Shown here: piece after piece, positions 48,478 to 57,600 of the stretch
Position numbering within the stretch: the stretch's first letter is position 1
How the letters are laid out: each line of letters opens with the position of its first letter
Notes under the pieces: model-generated
What the model saw: the letters and a program-made list of their open reading frames with translations, nothing else
Told to the model about the DNA's origin: nothing
Databases searched by the model: none
Made by a program: the position numbers and the translations under genes
NCBI RefSeq assembly: GCF_031458095.1
Contig: NZ_JAVDXU010000003.1
Span: 434,001-498,000 of the forward strand
Reading direction: 5' to 3'
Source of the DNA: Pelomonas saccharophila_A
Lineage (GTDB): Bacteria > Pseudomonadota > Gammaproteobacteria > Burkholderiales > Burkholderiaceae_C
Length of the DNA: 64,000 bases

Positions 48478-51288
48478 TCAGGGCGCAGGCACCCAGCCGC
48501 CGGGCGCGCCGGTGGCGATGGTCGAGTTCTGGAAGACCTCGGCGCGCGTCGTCAGGCCGGCGGCCGAACCGAGGGGCTTGGCCAGCACGACATTGGTCGG
48601 CACGTTGGCGACCTTGACCGAGGCCAGGCCCAGGCGTGCGCTGACATCCAGCGGCGCGCCGCTCAGGTCCATGCTGCCGAACTCGCGCCAGCCCACCGTG
48701 TCGGTCGTGCCGCCGTCGGCGGTGCCGGTCCAGGACGGCGGATTGCTGCCGCAACTGCCGGTGCCGACGCCGGTCTTGCTCGTGCCCGTGCCCACGCACC
48801 AGCCGACGGGCAGGATGTGCGCGCCCATCCTCGTGTTCACGAAGGCGATGTGGTCGACATAGGTCGTCGCCGTCGTGCCGCCGCTGCGGGCGAGATAGGC
48901 CTGACTCACGCTTGCGTCGGCGGTGAGCCGGCTGTTCAGGAAGACGAAGCCCTTGTCGCCGGCCGTGGCGCGGGACTGCAGGATGAAGCCGGCCGAGCTG
49001 CTGGCCGTGTCGGCCACCGAGCGGATCTCGCAATCCTCGAACAGGCTGGCCATCACGCTGCCCCAGATGAAGTCGACGTTGCCGGCGACCAGGGACTGGT
49101 AAATCCAGTTGTAGCCCTTGAGCTGCAGGGTGTCCTGCTGGCTCAGGAAGTTCATCTGCTTGGCCACGAAGCGCGCCGCCGCGGCCGTCGTGCTGGTGTT
49201 GAAGTAGACGGCCTCGGCCTGGTTGTCCCAGCTGGTGCTGCGGACATGCGGGTTCCGCAGCGTGAAGTTCTGCAGCGTCAGCAGGTCGGAGGTCTCGACC
49301 AGCCAGGCCGCGCGGCCGCCGCCGAGGACGCGATGGCCGACCGTCTTGCCCGAAGTGCTCAGGGCCGTGCCGGCCGAAGCGCTGCTCGCGCCGCTGCCCG
49401 AGTTCAGCGACTCGAAGTTGACGTCGCCCACCACGACACCGTCGCGGCTCTCGCCGACGATGCTCAGGTTGGACACCTTGCGCAGGATGTTGAGCTCGGG
49501 ATAGCTGCCGTTGGCCAGGTGGATGGTTTTGGGTGTCGCGACCGTGTTGCAGCCATTGGCAGCCGGGCTGTTGGTCGAGCAGTTCTTCATGACCCAGTTC
49601 AGCGCGCCCTGCAGGGTGCGGAAATCGGCCGTGGTGCCGCTGTCGTCGACGTTGACGTTCGTGAAGCTCGCGGGCGCCGCGCGGGTCGTGAACTTCCAGC
49701 CGTCGGCCTTGGCGATGCCGGCAAAGGCGGCGCCCTTGATCGTGCCGGACAGCACCGAGGCATCCATGGTCACGTAATAGCTGGTGCCGAAGTCCAGCTT
49801 GTTGCTGTGCAGCTTGACCGCGGCCGTGCTGTTGTTGACGCTGACGGGCCGGTACCAGACATAGCGCGCGAAAGTGGCGCCATCGGGCATGGCGCCCAGG
49901 CCCAGCGCATCGATCTCGAGGTTGGTGCGGGCGAGCACCACCTGCGTGTCGCTGGCGGATGGCGCCGTGCTGAGGTCGATGCTGTCCACCAGCACGTCGT
50001 CACTGGTTCGGTAGACATTGATCTTGCCCGCGCTGCCGATGGTGGGCGGCGCATCGAAGGACAGCGACAGCCGCGTGTCGGTGTGGACGTTGCTCTCATT
50101 GGCCGCCGGGACCTTGGTGCCGCCGACCTCACTGACATTGCCGCTGCCGCTGATCTGCGTCGAGATCTTCCAGGCGCCGGCCAGGGCCAGGTTGTTGGCC
50201 TTGACGAGGGCCGCGGGCCGCGGCTTGTAGGCATAGCCCGGCGTGAAGGCCGTGCCCGGGGCCACGCTGCAGGCGCCCAGAGGGGCGCCATTCAGCGTCG
50301 AGCCGCTGTCCTGGAAAACGCCGCTGTGATCGGAGCTCGGATAGGTGACGACGCTGTCGCAGCCCGCCGCGCCATCGATGGCGAAGACATTGGCGTGCGA
50401 CAGGATGTTGGCCTGCTTGCCCACGCCGACGCTGTAGCTGTGGGCGTAGGGGCTGGCGGTCTTGCTGCCGACGAAGTAGTTGTTGAAGACATGAACCTGG
50501 CCGAAGCGCACCCGCGGCACGCGCTGCACCACGCCGTTGAAGACGTTGTTGGCGATGGTGATGCGCAGCTTGCCCGCATCACTCGTCAGGCTGTCCGAGC
50601 CACCGATCAGCATGGCCTTGTCGTGCTGGGTGACGAGGTTGTAGGAGATGGTGATGAGGTCGGCGCCCTTGGTGACGTCGATGGCGCCGTCATGGCATTG
50701 CTTGGTCTTGCCGTTCTCGATGGGGAGGGTGTCGTCGGTGACCGGCGCGTCGGTGATGGTGTTGCGGTCGATCCAGACCTGGGTCGCCGTGACGATGCCG
50801 ATGGCGTCGTATTGCGAATTCCAGTTGCCCAGGGCGCCGTCGTTCGGGTCCCAGATGGGGCCGACGTCGCAGGGCGCGACGAGATGGAGGTTGCGCACGA
50901 TGACCTGGCTGACGCTGGTGATGTCTATCCAGGCGTTGACGAAGCCGGCGCCGGGACCTTCGCCGATCAGGGTGGTGTTGCTCGTCAGGCGCACGCGCGC
51001 CCTCACCTTCTGGTCAGCCGTGTTTGCGAAGGGCGTACCCTCGGTCATGTCGATGGTGCCGGCCACCTTGATGATCTTGGCCGCGTTGCCGGCATTGGCC
51101 AGCGCGTTCAGCAGCTCGGCACGGTTGTGCACGGTGTAGATGTGCTCGGGTGTGGCGGCGCTGCCGCCGACGGTGCCGGCGCCCCAGCCGTCGGTGGGCG
51201 CGGTCTGCAGCGCCGCATCGACGGCGTGGGCGGGCAGGCTCAGGGCCAGCAGTGCGGCCAGGCCGCCCAGTTGCTTGAGGAGCTTCAT
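48478..51288 (-). CDS. Secreted two-enzyme protein: PL1 pectate lyase fused to CE8 pectin methylesterase
   Basis: The 936-residue protein has a signal peptide (residues 1-22). A PL1 domain (about 30-345) has VWIDRNTITD, KAMLIGGSDS and QRVPRVRFGQVHVFNNYF with the catalytic Arg near 259. An Ig-like linker follows (about 420-575, LSLSFDAPPTIG to KFTTRA). A CE8 domain (about 580-936) has GNVDFIWGSV with the catalytic Asp and QAYLAR with the Arg. It would remove methyl groups and then cut the chain. Its start overlaps the PEP-CTERM stop by 4 nt. Confidence 0.92.
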   Translation of the reverse strand: MKLLKQLGGLAALLALSLPAHAVDAALQTAPTDGWGAGTVGGSAATPEHIYTVHNRAELLNALANAGNAAKIIKVAGTIDMTEGTPFANTADQKVRARVRLTSNTTLIGEGPGAGFVNAWIDITSVSQVIVRNLHLVAPCDVGPIWDPNDGALGNWNSQYDAIGIVTATQVWIDRNTITDAPVTDDTLPIENGKTKQCHDGAIDVTKGADLITISYNLVTQHDKAMLIGGSDSLTSDAGKLRITIANNVFNGVVQRVPRVRFGQVHVFNNYFVGSKTASPYAHSYSVGVGKQANILSHANVFAIDGAAGCDSVVTYPSSDHSGVFQDSGSTLNGAPLGACSVAPGTAFTPGYAYKPRPAALVKANNLALAGAWKISTQISGSGNVSEVGGTKVPAANESNVHTDTRLSLSFDAPPTIGSAGKINVYRTSDDVLVDSIDLSTAPSASDTQVVLARTNLEIDALGLGAMPDGATFARYVWYRPVSVNNSTAAVKLHSNKLDFGTSYYVTMDASVLSGTIKGAAFAGIAKADGWKFTTRAAPASFTNVNVDDSGTTADFRTLQGALNWVMKNCSTNSPAANGCNTVATPKTIHLANGSYPELNILRKVSNLSIVGESRDGVVVGDVNFESLNSGSGASSASAGTALSTSGKTVGHRVLGGGRAAWLVETSDLLTLQNFTLRNPHVRSTSWDNQAEAVYFNTSTTAAAARFVAKQMNFLSQQDTLQLKGYNWIYQSLVAGNVDFIWGSVMASLFEDCEIRSVADTASSSAGFILQSRATAGDKGFVFLNSRLTADASVSQAYLARSGGTTATTYVDHIAFVNTRMGAHILPVGWCVGTGTSKTGVGTGSCGSNPPSWTGTADGGTTDTVGWREFGSMDLSGAPLDVSARLGLASVKVANVPTNVVLAKPLGSAAGLTTRAEVFQNSTIATGAPGGWVPAP

Positions 51289-51851
51289 GCGCGAGCCCTC
51301 CTGCGCAAGGCCAGCAGGCCCAGGCCCGCCCCGGCGAGCGCGAGGCTGGTGGGCTCGGGCACGGCATTGACGCTCAGCTGCGTCGTGAAGCTGCCGAACT
51401 CGCTCGTGAAGCTGAGGTTGTTCAGCGTCAGGCTGATGGTATTCGGCCCGGTGAGTTGCGCGCTGATGCTGCCGCCGTTGACGCCGCTCAGGTCCAGCAG
51501 GGCGAAGCTGGCAATGGGCAGGCCGATGCCGGCGAAGCTGAAACTGAAGCTGTAGCTGCCGGCCAGGCCGGTGGCGCCGCTGTTGTTCCAGACCTGCACC
51601 TGGCCGTCGCTGAAGAAGTCGATGGCCACGAGAGCGTCGCCGCTCAGGAATTCGAGGTCGGACGGGGCGAGTGCCGTCGTGTTGCTGCCCGGTTCGTCGG
51701 CGAAGCCATGGTCCAGGCCGAGCAGCGTCGTGCTGGCGCCGCTGACCTGTCCGGTGATGACGGTGGCCGCCGGCAGGGTGTAGGCCGCCTGGGCGGAAGT
51801 CGCGGCCAGCCATGCGGCGGCTGCGACCGCGAGGGTCCTGTAGGTCTTCAT
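51285..51851 (-). CDS. PEP-CTERM sorting-domain protein
   Basis: The 188-residue protein has a signal peptide (TLAVAAAAWLAATSAQA), a beta-rich body and a C-terminal PEP-CTERM signal: VPEPTSLALAGAGLGLLALRRR, that is, a VPEP motif, a helix and an Arg cluster. Exosortase cuts such signals and anchors or releases the protein at the surface. No exosortase gene is in the window. It lies between a TonB receptor and the PL1-CE8 gene, so a role in polysaccharide capture is plausible, not shown. Confidence 0.88.
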   Translation of the reverse strand: MKTYRTLAVAAAAWLAATSAQAAYTLPAATVITGQVSGASTTLLGLDHGFADEPGSNTTALAPSDLEFLSGDALVAIDFFSDGQVQVWNNSGATGLAGSYSFSFSFAGIGLPIASFALLDLSGVNGGSISAQLTGPNTISLTLNNLSFTSEFGSFTTQLSVNAVPEPTSLALAGAGLGLLALRRRARA

Positions 51852-51941
51852 GTTTGTCTCCGGGGTTGAGGTCTGGCCCGCCTCGGGAGCGGCCGACACT
51901 TCTTCGGGATCAGGAGACCTGCAGGGTCCCGCCAGCAAGGA

Positions 51942-51968
51942 AGGGCACAGACGACAGGTCCGTGCCCT
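51942..51968 (-). terminator. Hairpin between the TonB receptor and PEP-CTERM genes
   Basis: Seven base pairs (AGGGCAC/GTGCCCT), a C-A mismatch, three more pairs and a GACAG/CTGTC loop form a hairpin 25 nt after the TonB receptor stop. On the minus strand TTCCTTGC follows. It may end or attenuate transcription before the PEP-CTERM gene. Confidence 0.5.
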
Positions 51969-51992
51969 GTGCGGATCTAGGCGATGGGCGCC

Positions 51993-54929
51993 TTAGAACT
52001 TGTAGCGGCCACCGACGATGAACTCGCGGCCGGTGTAGTTGTTGACGACGACGTTGTTCATCGCACGGGAGATGAACTGGTCGTTGGCCTGGTTGGTCAG
52101 GTTGGTGGCCTCGAAGGTCAGCTGCAGCTGCTTGTTGAGCTGGTAGCCCATCGACAGGTCGACGTTGAAGGTCTTGTTCTTGCCCGCCACGTCCTGGTTG
52201 TTGCCGGCCGGGATGGTGGTCAGGAAGGCCGAGCGCGCCGAGGTCGACACGCGGCCGCTGAAGGTGCCGTCGTCGTAGTAGAAGGACAGGTTCCAGGAGC
52301 GCGGCGACAGGTTGACCAGGTCTTCCGTGACGGTGGCCGCGCCGACGGCGGCGGAGATCACATAGTCCATCTTGGACTTGACCTGGGTGTAGTTGGCCAG
52401 CACGCCAAAGTTCTTGCCCCAGCCCGGCAGGAAGCTGAAGGGCTGCTGCACATTGATCTCGAAGCCGGTGAGCTTGCCGCCCGGGCTGTTGACCGGCGCG
52501 CTGACCAGGAAGATCTCGTCGCCGGTGAAGTTGCTGGGCAGCAGCGACATCGGCAGGCCGGTGTCCTTGTAGGGCACGTTGCGGCCGACGGTCAGCACAT
52601 AGCTCTTGATGTCCTTCTGGAACACGCCCAGGCCGATGAAGCCGTTCTTGGAGTGGTACCACTCGCCGCTGAGGTCGAAGGTGGTGGCGCGGAAGGGGTC
52701 CAGGGCCGGGTTGCCGCCGGTATAGCTCAGCGAGCCCGTCGTGGACAGGGTGCCGCCGGGGTTGAGGTTCTGCAGCGGCGGGCGTGACATGACCTTGGCG
52801 GCGGCGGCGCGCAGGATGATGTCCTTGGTCAGGTTCAGCGAGACATTGGCCGAGGGCAGCCAGTCCGTGTACTGCTTGGTGGCGGTGACGAGACTGCCAC
52901 CGCCGGTAGCCAGGTAGCCGCTGGCCTCGATGGCCGTCTTCACATAGCGGGTGCCGAGGTTGCCGCGCACGGCCATGCCGCCCAGGCGGGTCTCGAAGTC
53001 GGCCATGAACCACGTGCCGGTATCAGTCTCGCTGATGGCGCGGTTGCCGCCGCGGGCGCTGCCGTTGGTGATGGAGGTCAGCGTGTAGTCGCCGGGCCCG
53101 CCCGCTGGGCCGCTCTTCAGGCAGTTGCAGTAGATGTCATAGGCCTTGGCGATGGCGTCCAGGTTGGGGATGACCCAGGACGTGATGGAGCCCGCCGGCA
53201 GGTTCTGGCCCTTGCCGAAGCCCGTCAGCGTGGTCGTCAGGCTGGCCGGGTCGACGCCGGCCGGCAGCGTGTTCATGGTCTCGACGGTGCGGCGGATGTC
53301 GTAGCTGGTGAACTTGAACTGCTTGTAGCTGGCACCGCCCTTGAGCGTCAGCACGTCGGGGATGATTTCCCAGGCGAGGTCGGCGGTCAGCACGTCCTGG
53401 CGGTTGGTCACGCCGTTGGGGCGGATGCGGATCTCGCTGGGCGTGAAGTTGGTGATGCTGGTCGAGCCGACCGGAACACCGTAGATCTTCAGGGCGCCGT
53501 TGGGGTCAGCCGGATTCAGGTTGCCGTAGCCCAGCAGCGGGGCGCGGTCGTCGCCGCGGGCGTCGAAGACATAGCCATTGACGTTGGGGGCATCCAGCGT
53601 GGTCGTCGTCTGGATGGGATTGCGGAAGCGCGAGGTGGCCCGGCCGCCGCGCACCGTCAGCTTGAGGGTGTCGGTGATGTCCTGCTCCACCGTCAGCGAG
53701 GGCTGGCTGAACTCGGTGCTGAGCTTGTCGAAGCGCGACTCGGCGCGCACGTCGACGCCATTGAACTTGCCGTAGACCATCTGGCCGCTGGGCGCGAACT
53801 GGGCCTCCAGCACGCTGGTCTGCTGCTTGCCGCCGGCCGACAGCGCGCGGCTGAAGGAGATGGCTTCCAGGAAGTCTTCCTGGCGGGTTGCATCCAGCTT
53901 GCTGTAGAGCATGTCGAAGGTCAGCAGCATGCTTTCCGCGGGGCGCACCTGGATGGAGCCGGTCAAGCCCAACCGTTCCTGGTCATGCGTGAGGCGGCCG
54001 TAGCGCGGCAGGCGTGGGTGGAAGTTGGTGGCCTTGCTGGCTTCGTTGTAGGCGGCCAGGTTCTCGGGTGTGTTGGGCAGGCGGGCCACGCCTTGGGCGG
54101 CGGGGCCGCAGGTGGTGGCGGTGGACCCGGTGGGCAGGTTGGCCGTCACGCCCTGGGGCGGGCACCAGCCGCTGAAGGCATTGCCGCTGGAGGGACCGTT
54201 GTCCCAGCGCACAGTGCTGAAGCCTTCTTCGTAGACCTTGCGCTTGGAATAGGCGCCCGACAGCAGCACGCCGATCCTCTTGTCGGCAAAGGTGTTGGAG
54301 ATCAGGAAGGACGCCTTGGGCGTGGCCTTGCCGGACAGATCGTTGTAGGTGCCCTTGACGGAGACGGCGGCCGCGAACTTGTTCAGGTCAAAGGGGCGGG
54401 CCGTCTGCAGGTCGATGGTGGCGCCCAATGACCCTTCGTCGACGTCGGCCGAGCTGCTCTTGCGCACGGTCAACGAGCTGAAGAGGTCGGCGGCGAAGAC
54501 GTTGAAGTCGAAGGCGCGGGTGCGATTGGCGCCGCCGGAGCTGTCGGTGCCGCCGGTGGTGGCCAGGGCCTCGATGCCGTTGATGCGGGTGCGGGCGAAG
54601 TCGCCGCCCAGGCCGCGCACGGTGATGTTGCGGCCTTCGCCGGCGTCGCGGTCAATCACCACGCCGGGGATGCGCTGCAGGGACTCGGCGAGGTTGGTGT
54701 CCGGGAACTTGCCCATGTCCTCGGCCTTGATGACATCGACGATGCCCTTGTCCTGGCGCTTGGCGTTCAGCGCGCTTTCCAGCGAGGCGCGGATGCCGGT
54801 GACGGTGACGGTCTCGAGCTGCTGGGACGCGGCAGGCGCGGTCTGGGCCCACACGGGGGCGGCCATGAAGGCGACGGCCAGGGCCACCGGACTCAGGGCC
54901 AAGCGGTGGGACGGACGGAATGCGGGCAT
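51993..54929 (-). CDS. TonB-dependent outer-membrane receptor (TIGR01782-like carbohydrate type)
   Basis: The 978-residue protein has a signal peptide (LALSPVALAVAFMAAPVWA). A TonB-box-type region is followed by TVTGIRASLESALNAKRQ. The plug has FPDTNLAESLQRIPGVVIDRDAGEG (in part) and the barrel ends REFIVGGRYKF. This pattern is that of large receptors for plant polysaccharide fragments (Caulobacter/Xanthomonas type). It follows kdgF on the same strand after 153 bp. Pectin oligomer uptake is the best inference. Confidence 0.9.
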   Translation of the reverse strand: MPAFRPSHRLALSPVALAVAFMAAPVWAQTAPAASQQLETVTVTGIRASLESALNAKRQDKGIVDVIKAEDMGKFPDTNLAESLQRIPGVVIDRDAGEGRNITVRGLGGDFARTRINGIEALATTGGTDSSGGANRTRAFDFNVFAADLFSSLTVRKSSSADVDEGSLGATIDLQTARPFDLNKFAAAVSVKGTYNDLSGKATPKASFLISNTFADKRIGVLLSGAYSKRKVYEEGFSTVRWDNGPSSGNAFSGWCPPQGVTANLPTGSTATTCGPAAQGVARLPNTPENLAAYNEASKATNFHPRLPRYGRLTHDQERLGLTGSIQVRPAESMLLTFDMLYSKLDATRQEDFLEAISFSRALSAGGKQQTSVLEAQFAPSGQMVYGKFNGVDVRAESRFDKLSTEFSQPSLTVEQDITDTLKLTVRGGRATSRFRNPIQTTTTLDAPNVNGYVFDARGDDRAPLLGYGNLNPADPNGALKIYGVPVGSTSITNFTPSEIRIRPNGVTNRQDVLTADLAWEIIPDVLTLKGGASYKQFKFTSYDIRRTVETMNTLPAGVDPASLTTTLTGFGKGQNLPAGSITSWVIPNLDAIAKAYDIYCNCLKSGPAGGPGDYTLTSITNGSARGGNRAISETDTGTWFMADFETRLGGMAVRGNLGTRYVKTAIEASGYLATGGGSLVTATKQYTDWLPSANVSLNLTKDIILRAAAAKVMSRPPLQNLNPGGTLSTTGSLSYTGGNPALDPFRATTFDLSGEWYHSKNGFIGLGVFQKDIKSYVLTVGRNVPYKDTGLPMSLLPSNFTGDEIFLVSAPVNSPGGKLTGFEINVQQPFSFLPGWGKNFGVLANYTQVKSKMDYVISAAVGAATVTEDLVNLSPRSWNLSFYYDDGTFSGRVSTSARSAFLTTIPAGNNQDVAGKNKTFNVDLSMGYQLNKQLQLTFEATNLTNQANDQFISRAMNNVVVNNYTGREFIVGGRYKF

Positions 54930-55082
54930 GGATGTCTCCTGGTGCTGGGCCGCCTGTTGCGCATGCCAGCGCTGGCGGCTCTCGGGTTGTTCACGGGGCC
55001 TATCGGCCCGGGCGCACGCAGGGCACCCTTTGGTCTTTGGAGCCAGCGTCGCTGCAGTGCGAGCGCCGGCCGTGGGCAGCGA
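54930..55082. other. 153-bp leader region of the TonB receptor gene
   Basis: No gene is seen. A clear AGGAGA ribosome-binding site is present before the receptor ATG. No convincing KdgR box was found here, so the receptor may be read through from kdgF or use another regulator. Confidence 0.5.
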
Positions 55083-55415
55083 CTACAGGTAGTCGTCGCG
55101 GCGAGGGGAAAACTGGTCGAGCAGGGTGGCGCCGTCATCCAGCGCAACGACGCCATGCAGGGTCAGGCGGGGCGCCACGAAGGCGTCGCCCGGCTTGAGG
55201 ACGCATTTCTTGCCACCGACTTCGCACTCGAAACGACCCGAGATCACATAGGCAATCTGGTCATGGGCGTCATGGGCGTGAGGGGTGCCGATGGCACCCT
55301 TGTCGAACTGCACCAGCACCGACATCAGCTCCGGCGTGTGGCCCACGATCTTGCGGCGAATGCCGTCGCCCAGCTCGTGCCAGGGGGTGTCGTCATTGAG
55401 GAAGAAAGTGCTCAT
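55083..55415 (-). CDS. kdgF: KdgF-type cupin, unsaturated galacturonate linearising enzyme
   Basis: The 110-residue single cupin has metal ligands in GTPHAHDAHDQIAYV (His residues and Gln) and APRLTLHGV (His). The C-terminal DDGATLLDQFSPRRDDYL is typical of KdgF. KdgF speeds the opening of 4,5-unsaturated galacturonate to 5-keto-4-deoxyuronate in the cytoplasm. It is divergent from kduD, and a candidate KdgR box lies 52 nt upstream of its start. Confidence 0.9.
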   Translation of the reverse strand: MSTFFLNDDTPWHELGDGIRRKIVGHTPELMSVLVQFDKGAIGTPHAHDAHDQIAYVISGRFECEVGGKKCVLKPGDAFVAPRLTLHGVVALDDGATLLDQFSPRRDDYL

Positions 55416-55467
55416 GGTGCTGCGTATTTGTCCGGCTTGTGGACGATGATAGGTGGAAGATGCAAAA

Positions 55468-55486
55468 ATCGGAACATCGGTTCACT
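55468..55486 (-). promoter_or_regulatory. Candidate KdgR operator for kdgF
   Basis: The segment matches the KdgR consensus at 14 of 19 positions, with core CGGAACATCGGTTCA, a good dyad (GAAC/GTTC). It lies 52 nt upstream of the kdgF start. Confidence 0.5.
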
Positions 55487-55545
55487 AATTAGAAACCATG
55501 ATTCCGCAACACTTGCAGCCTGCCTAAAGTCGCGGCATCGGCAAA

Positions 55546-55564
55546 AGTGGAACTGCGTTTCAAC
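55546..55564 (+). promoter_or_regulatory. Candidate KdgR operator for kduD-ogl
   Basis: It matches the KdgR consensus at 14 of 19 positions, with core TGGAACTGCGTTTCA. It lies 53 nt before the kduD start, mirroring the distance of the other box from kdgF. Confidence 0.55.
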
Positions 55565-55617
55565 AAACTGAACCACCTTGGCCACGACCCCTCTGCGCTG
55601 ATCGGACGCAACGACTT

Positions 55618-56379
55618 ATGGTGCTCAACAACTTCAACCTGGCCGGCAAGACGGCCATCGTCACCGGCTGCAACACCGGCCTGGGTCAGGGCATGGCACT
55701 GGCGCTGGCGCAGGCGGGGGCCGACATCGTCGGCGTCAACGTCTCCGAGCCCGACGAGACACAGGCCGGCGTCGAGGCTCTGGGCCGGCGCTTCCTGGAC
55801 CTGCGCGCCAACCTCGGTGATGTCAGCTGCATCCCCGACCTGGTGGCCCAGGCCAAGGCGCTGAACGGCGCGGTCCACATCCTCGTCAACAACGCCGGCA
55901 TCATTCGCCGCGAGGACGCCATCAAGTTCTCCGAGGCCGACTGGGACGACGTGATGGACCTGAACCTGAAGTCGGTGTTCTTCCTGTCCCAGGCCGTGGC
56001 CAAGGCCTTCATGGCCCAGGGCACGGGCGGCAAGATCATCAACATCGCGTCCATGCTGAGCTTCCAGGGCGGCATCCGCGTGCCTTCCTACACCGCCAGC
56101 AAGAGCGGCGTCATGGGCATCACCCGCCTGATGGCCAACGAGTGGGCTTCGCACGGCATCAATGTGAACGCCATCGCCCCGGGCTATATGGCCACCAACA
56201 ACACCGCCCAGCTGCGCGCCGACGAGCAGCGCAACAGCGCCATCCTCGACCGCATCCCGGCCGGCCGCTGGGGCAAGCCCGAGGACTTGGCTGGACCGGT
56301 GGTGTTCCTGGCTTCGCCGGCTTCTGACTACGTCAACGGCTACACCATCGCAGTCGACGGCGGCTGGTTGGCACGCTGA
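55618..56379 (+). CDS. kduD: 2-dehydro-3-deoxy-D-gluconate 5-dehydrogenase
   Basis: The 253-residue short-chain dehydrogenase has the nucleotide motif TGCNTGLGQG, NNAGI, Ser in NIASML and the YTASKSG active-site Tyr/Lys. FNLAGKTAIVTGCNTGLGQG at the N-terminus and the ending YTIAVDGGWLAR match KduD closely. It reduces the diketo product (DKII) to KDG with NAD(P)H. It leads the kduD-ogl-pectinesterase-lyase-kdgR gene run. Confidence 0.93.
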   Translation: MVLNNFNLAGKTAIVTGCNTGLGQGMALALAQAGADIVGVNVSEPDETQAGVEALGRRFLDLRANLGDVSCIPDLVAQAKALNGAVHILVNNAGIIRREDAIKFSEADWDDVMDLNLKSVFFLSQAVAKAFMAQGTGGKIINIASMLSFQGGIRVPSYTASKSGVMGITRLMANEWASHGINVNAIAPGYMATNNTAQLRADEQRNSAILDRIPAGRWGKPEDLAGPVVFLASPASDYVNGYTIAVDGGWLAR

Positions 56380-56390
56380 TCCCGCGAGGG

Positions 56391-56413
56391 CCCCGCAGGC
56401 GATCGCCGCGGGG
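56391..56413 (+). terminator. Hairpin between kduD and ogl
   Basis: CCCCGC pairs with GCGGGG, with an inner GGCG/CGCC stem and one bulged A. No T-run follows, so it is more likely an mRNA stability or attenuation element inside the operon than a full terminator. Confidence 0.45.
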
Positions 56414-56439
56414 TTCCAGAATGCGCTGCAGAGGACGCC

Positions 56440-57600
56440 ATGAAAGCCACCGAACGCAAGTTTGAATTCCTCACCCGCGAGGATCCCGACACCGGGGCGC
56501 GCGTGACGCGGCTGACGCCGCCCGATGTCACCTGCCACCGCAACTACTTCTATCAGAAGTGCTTCACCAATGACGGCCGCCAGCTGATCTTCGGCGGCGA
56601 GTTCGGTCCCCATCCAAGCCCGAACTGGAACTACCACCTGCTCGACCTGGACACGCAGACCGCCATCCAGCTCACCGATGGCGCGGGCGAGAACACCTTC
56701 GGCGGCTTCCTGAGCCCCGACGACCGGCACCTCTACTTCGTGCGTGACAAGCGCCAGTTCATCCGCCTGGAGCTCGCCACGCTGCGAGAGGAAGTCCTCT
56801 ACATCGTGCCCGAAGACTGGGTGGGCTACGGCACCTGGGTCAGCAACAGCGCCTGCACCAAGATCGTGGGCATCGAGATCGCCGCCGCCGACTGGTTCCC
56901 GCTGAACACCTGGCAGAAGTTCAACGAGATGTTCCACAAGCGGCCGCTGTGCAGGCTCTTCAGCGTGGACCTCACCACAGGCAAGCGCACCGTCATCCTC
57001 GAGCAACGAGGCTGGCTGGGCCATCCGCAGTACCGCCCCTTCGACGACAACACCGTCGCCTATTGCCATGAAGGCCCGCACGACCTCATCGACGCGCGCA
57101 TGTGGTTCATCAACGAAGACGGCACGAACCGCCGCTGCGGCAAGGAGCACCTGGACGGCGAAAGCTGTACGCACGAGTTCTGGGTGCCGGACGGCAGCGC
57201 CATGATCTACGTCAGCTACAACGAGAAGTCACCCGAGCGCTGGATCTACAGCCTGGACCCCGTCACGCTGGAGAACAGGCTGCTCACCGCGATGCCGCAA
57301 TGCTCCCACTTGATGAGCAACCACGACGGCACCCTCATCGTCGGCGATGGCTGCGGCAAGGCCAGCAGCGGCGACAACGAGATGCTGGTGGGCGACCCCT
57401 ATCTTCACCTGTTCGACCTGAAGGCCGGCACGACGCGCGCCATCGCCCGCCACGACAGCGGCTGGGACGTCTACAAGGACGACCGCCAGGTCACCCACCC
57501 GCATCCCAGCTTCACACCGGACAACAAGCAGGTGCTGTTCAGCTGCGACAAGGAGCGCGCCAGCGGCGTGGAGCCGGCCCTCTACCTGGCCGACCTGTGA
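56440..57600 (+). CDS. ogl: Oligogalacturonate lyase (PL22)
   Basis: The 386-residue cytoplasmic protein has no signal peptide and the PL22 pattern of a seven-bladed propeller: VTRLTPPDVTCHRNYFYQKCFT (in part), GGEFGPHPSPNWNYHLLDL, CHEGPHDLIDARMWFIN and HPHPSFTPDNKQVLF. His residues in CHEGPHD and THEF-type (CTHEFWVP) match the metal site. It splits unsaturated digalacturonate into monomers for KdgF/KduD. Confidence 0.94.
   Translation: MKATERKFEFLTREDPDTGARVTRLTPPDVTCHRNYFYQKCFTNDGRQLIFGGEFGPHPSPNWNYHLLDLDTQTAIQLTDGAGENTFGGFLSPDDRHLYFVRDKRQFIRLELATLREEVLYIVPEDWVGYGTWVSNSACTKIVGIEIAAADWFPLNTWQKFNEMFHKRPLCRLFSVDLTTGKRTVILEQRGWLGHPQYRPFDDNTVAYCHEGPHDLIDARMWFINEDGTNRRCGKEHLDGESCTHEFWVPDGSAMIYVSYNEKSPERWIYSLDPVTLENRLLTAMPQCSHLMSNHDGTLIVGDGCGKASSGDNEMLVGDPYLHLFDLKAGTTRAIARHDSGWDVYKDDRQVTHPHPSFTPDNKQVLFSCDKERASGVEPALYLADL

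Larger units (their letters stand above)
55416..55617. other. 202-bp divergent kdgF-kduD control region
   Basis: No gene is seen. It holds two candidate KdgR boxes (55468-55486, 55546-55564) and AT-rich stretches (AAAAATC, TTCACTAATTAG) that may be promoters for the two directions. Confidence 0.6.

Noticed and set aside
48379..51555. 1058-codon plus-strand frame opposite the PL1-CE8 gene
   Set aside because: No recognisable motif and the composition of a shadow frame; the minus strand carries a complete two-enzyme protein.
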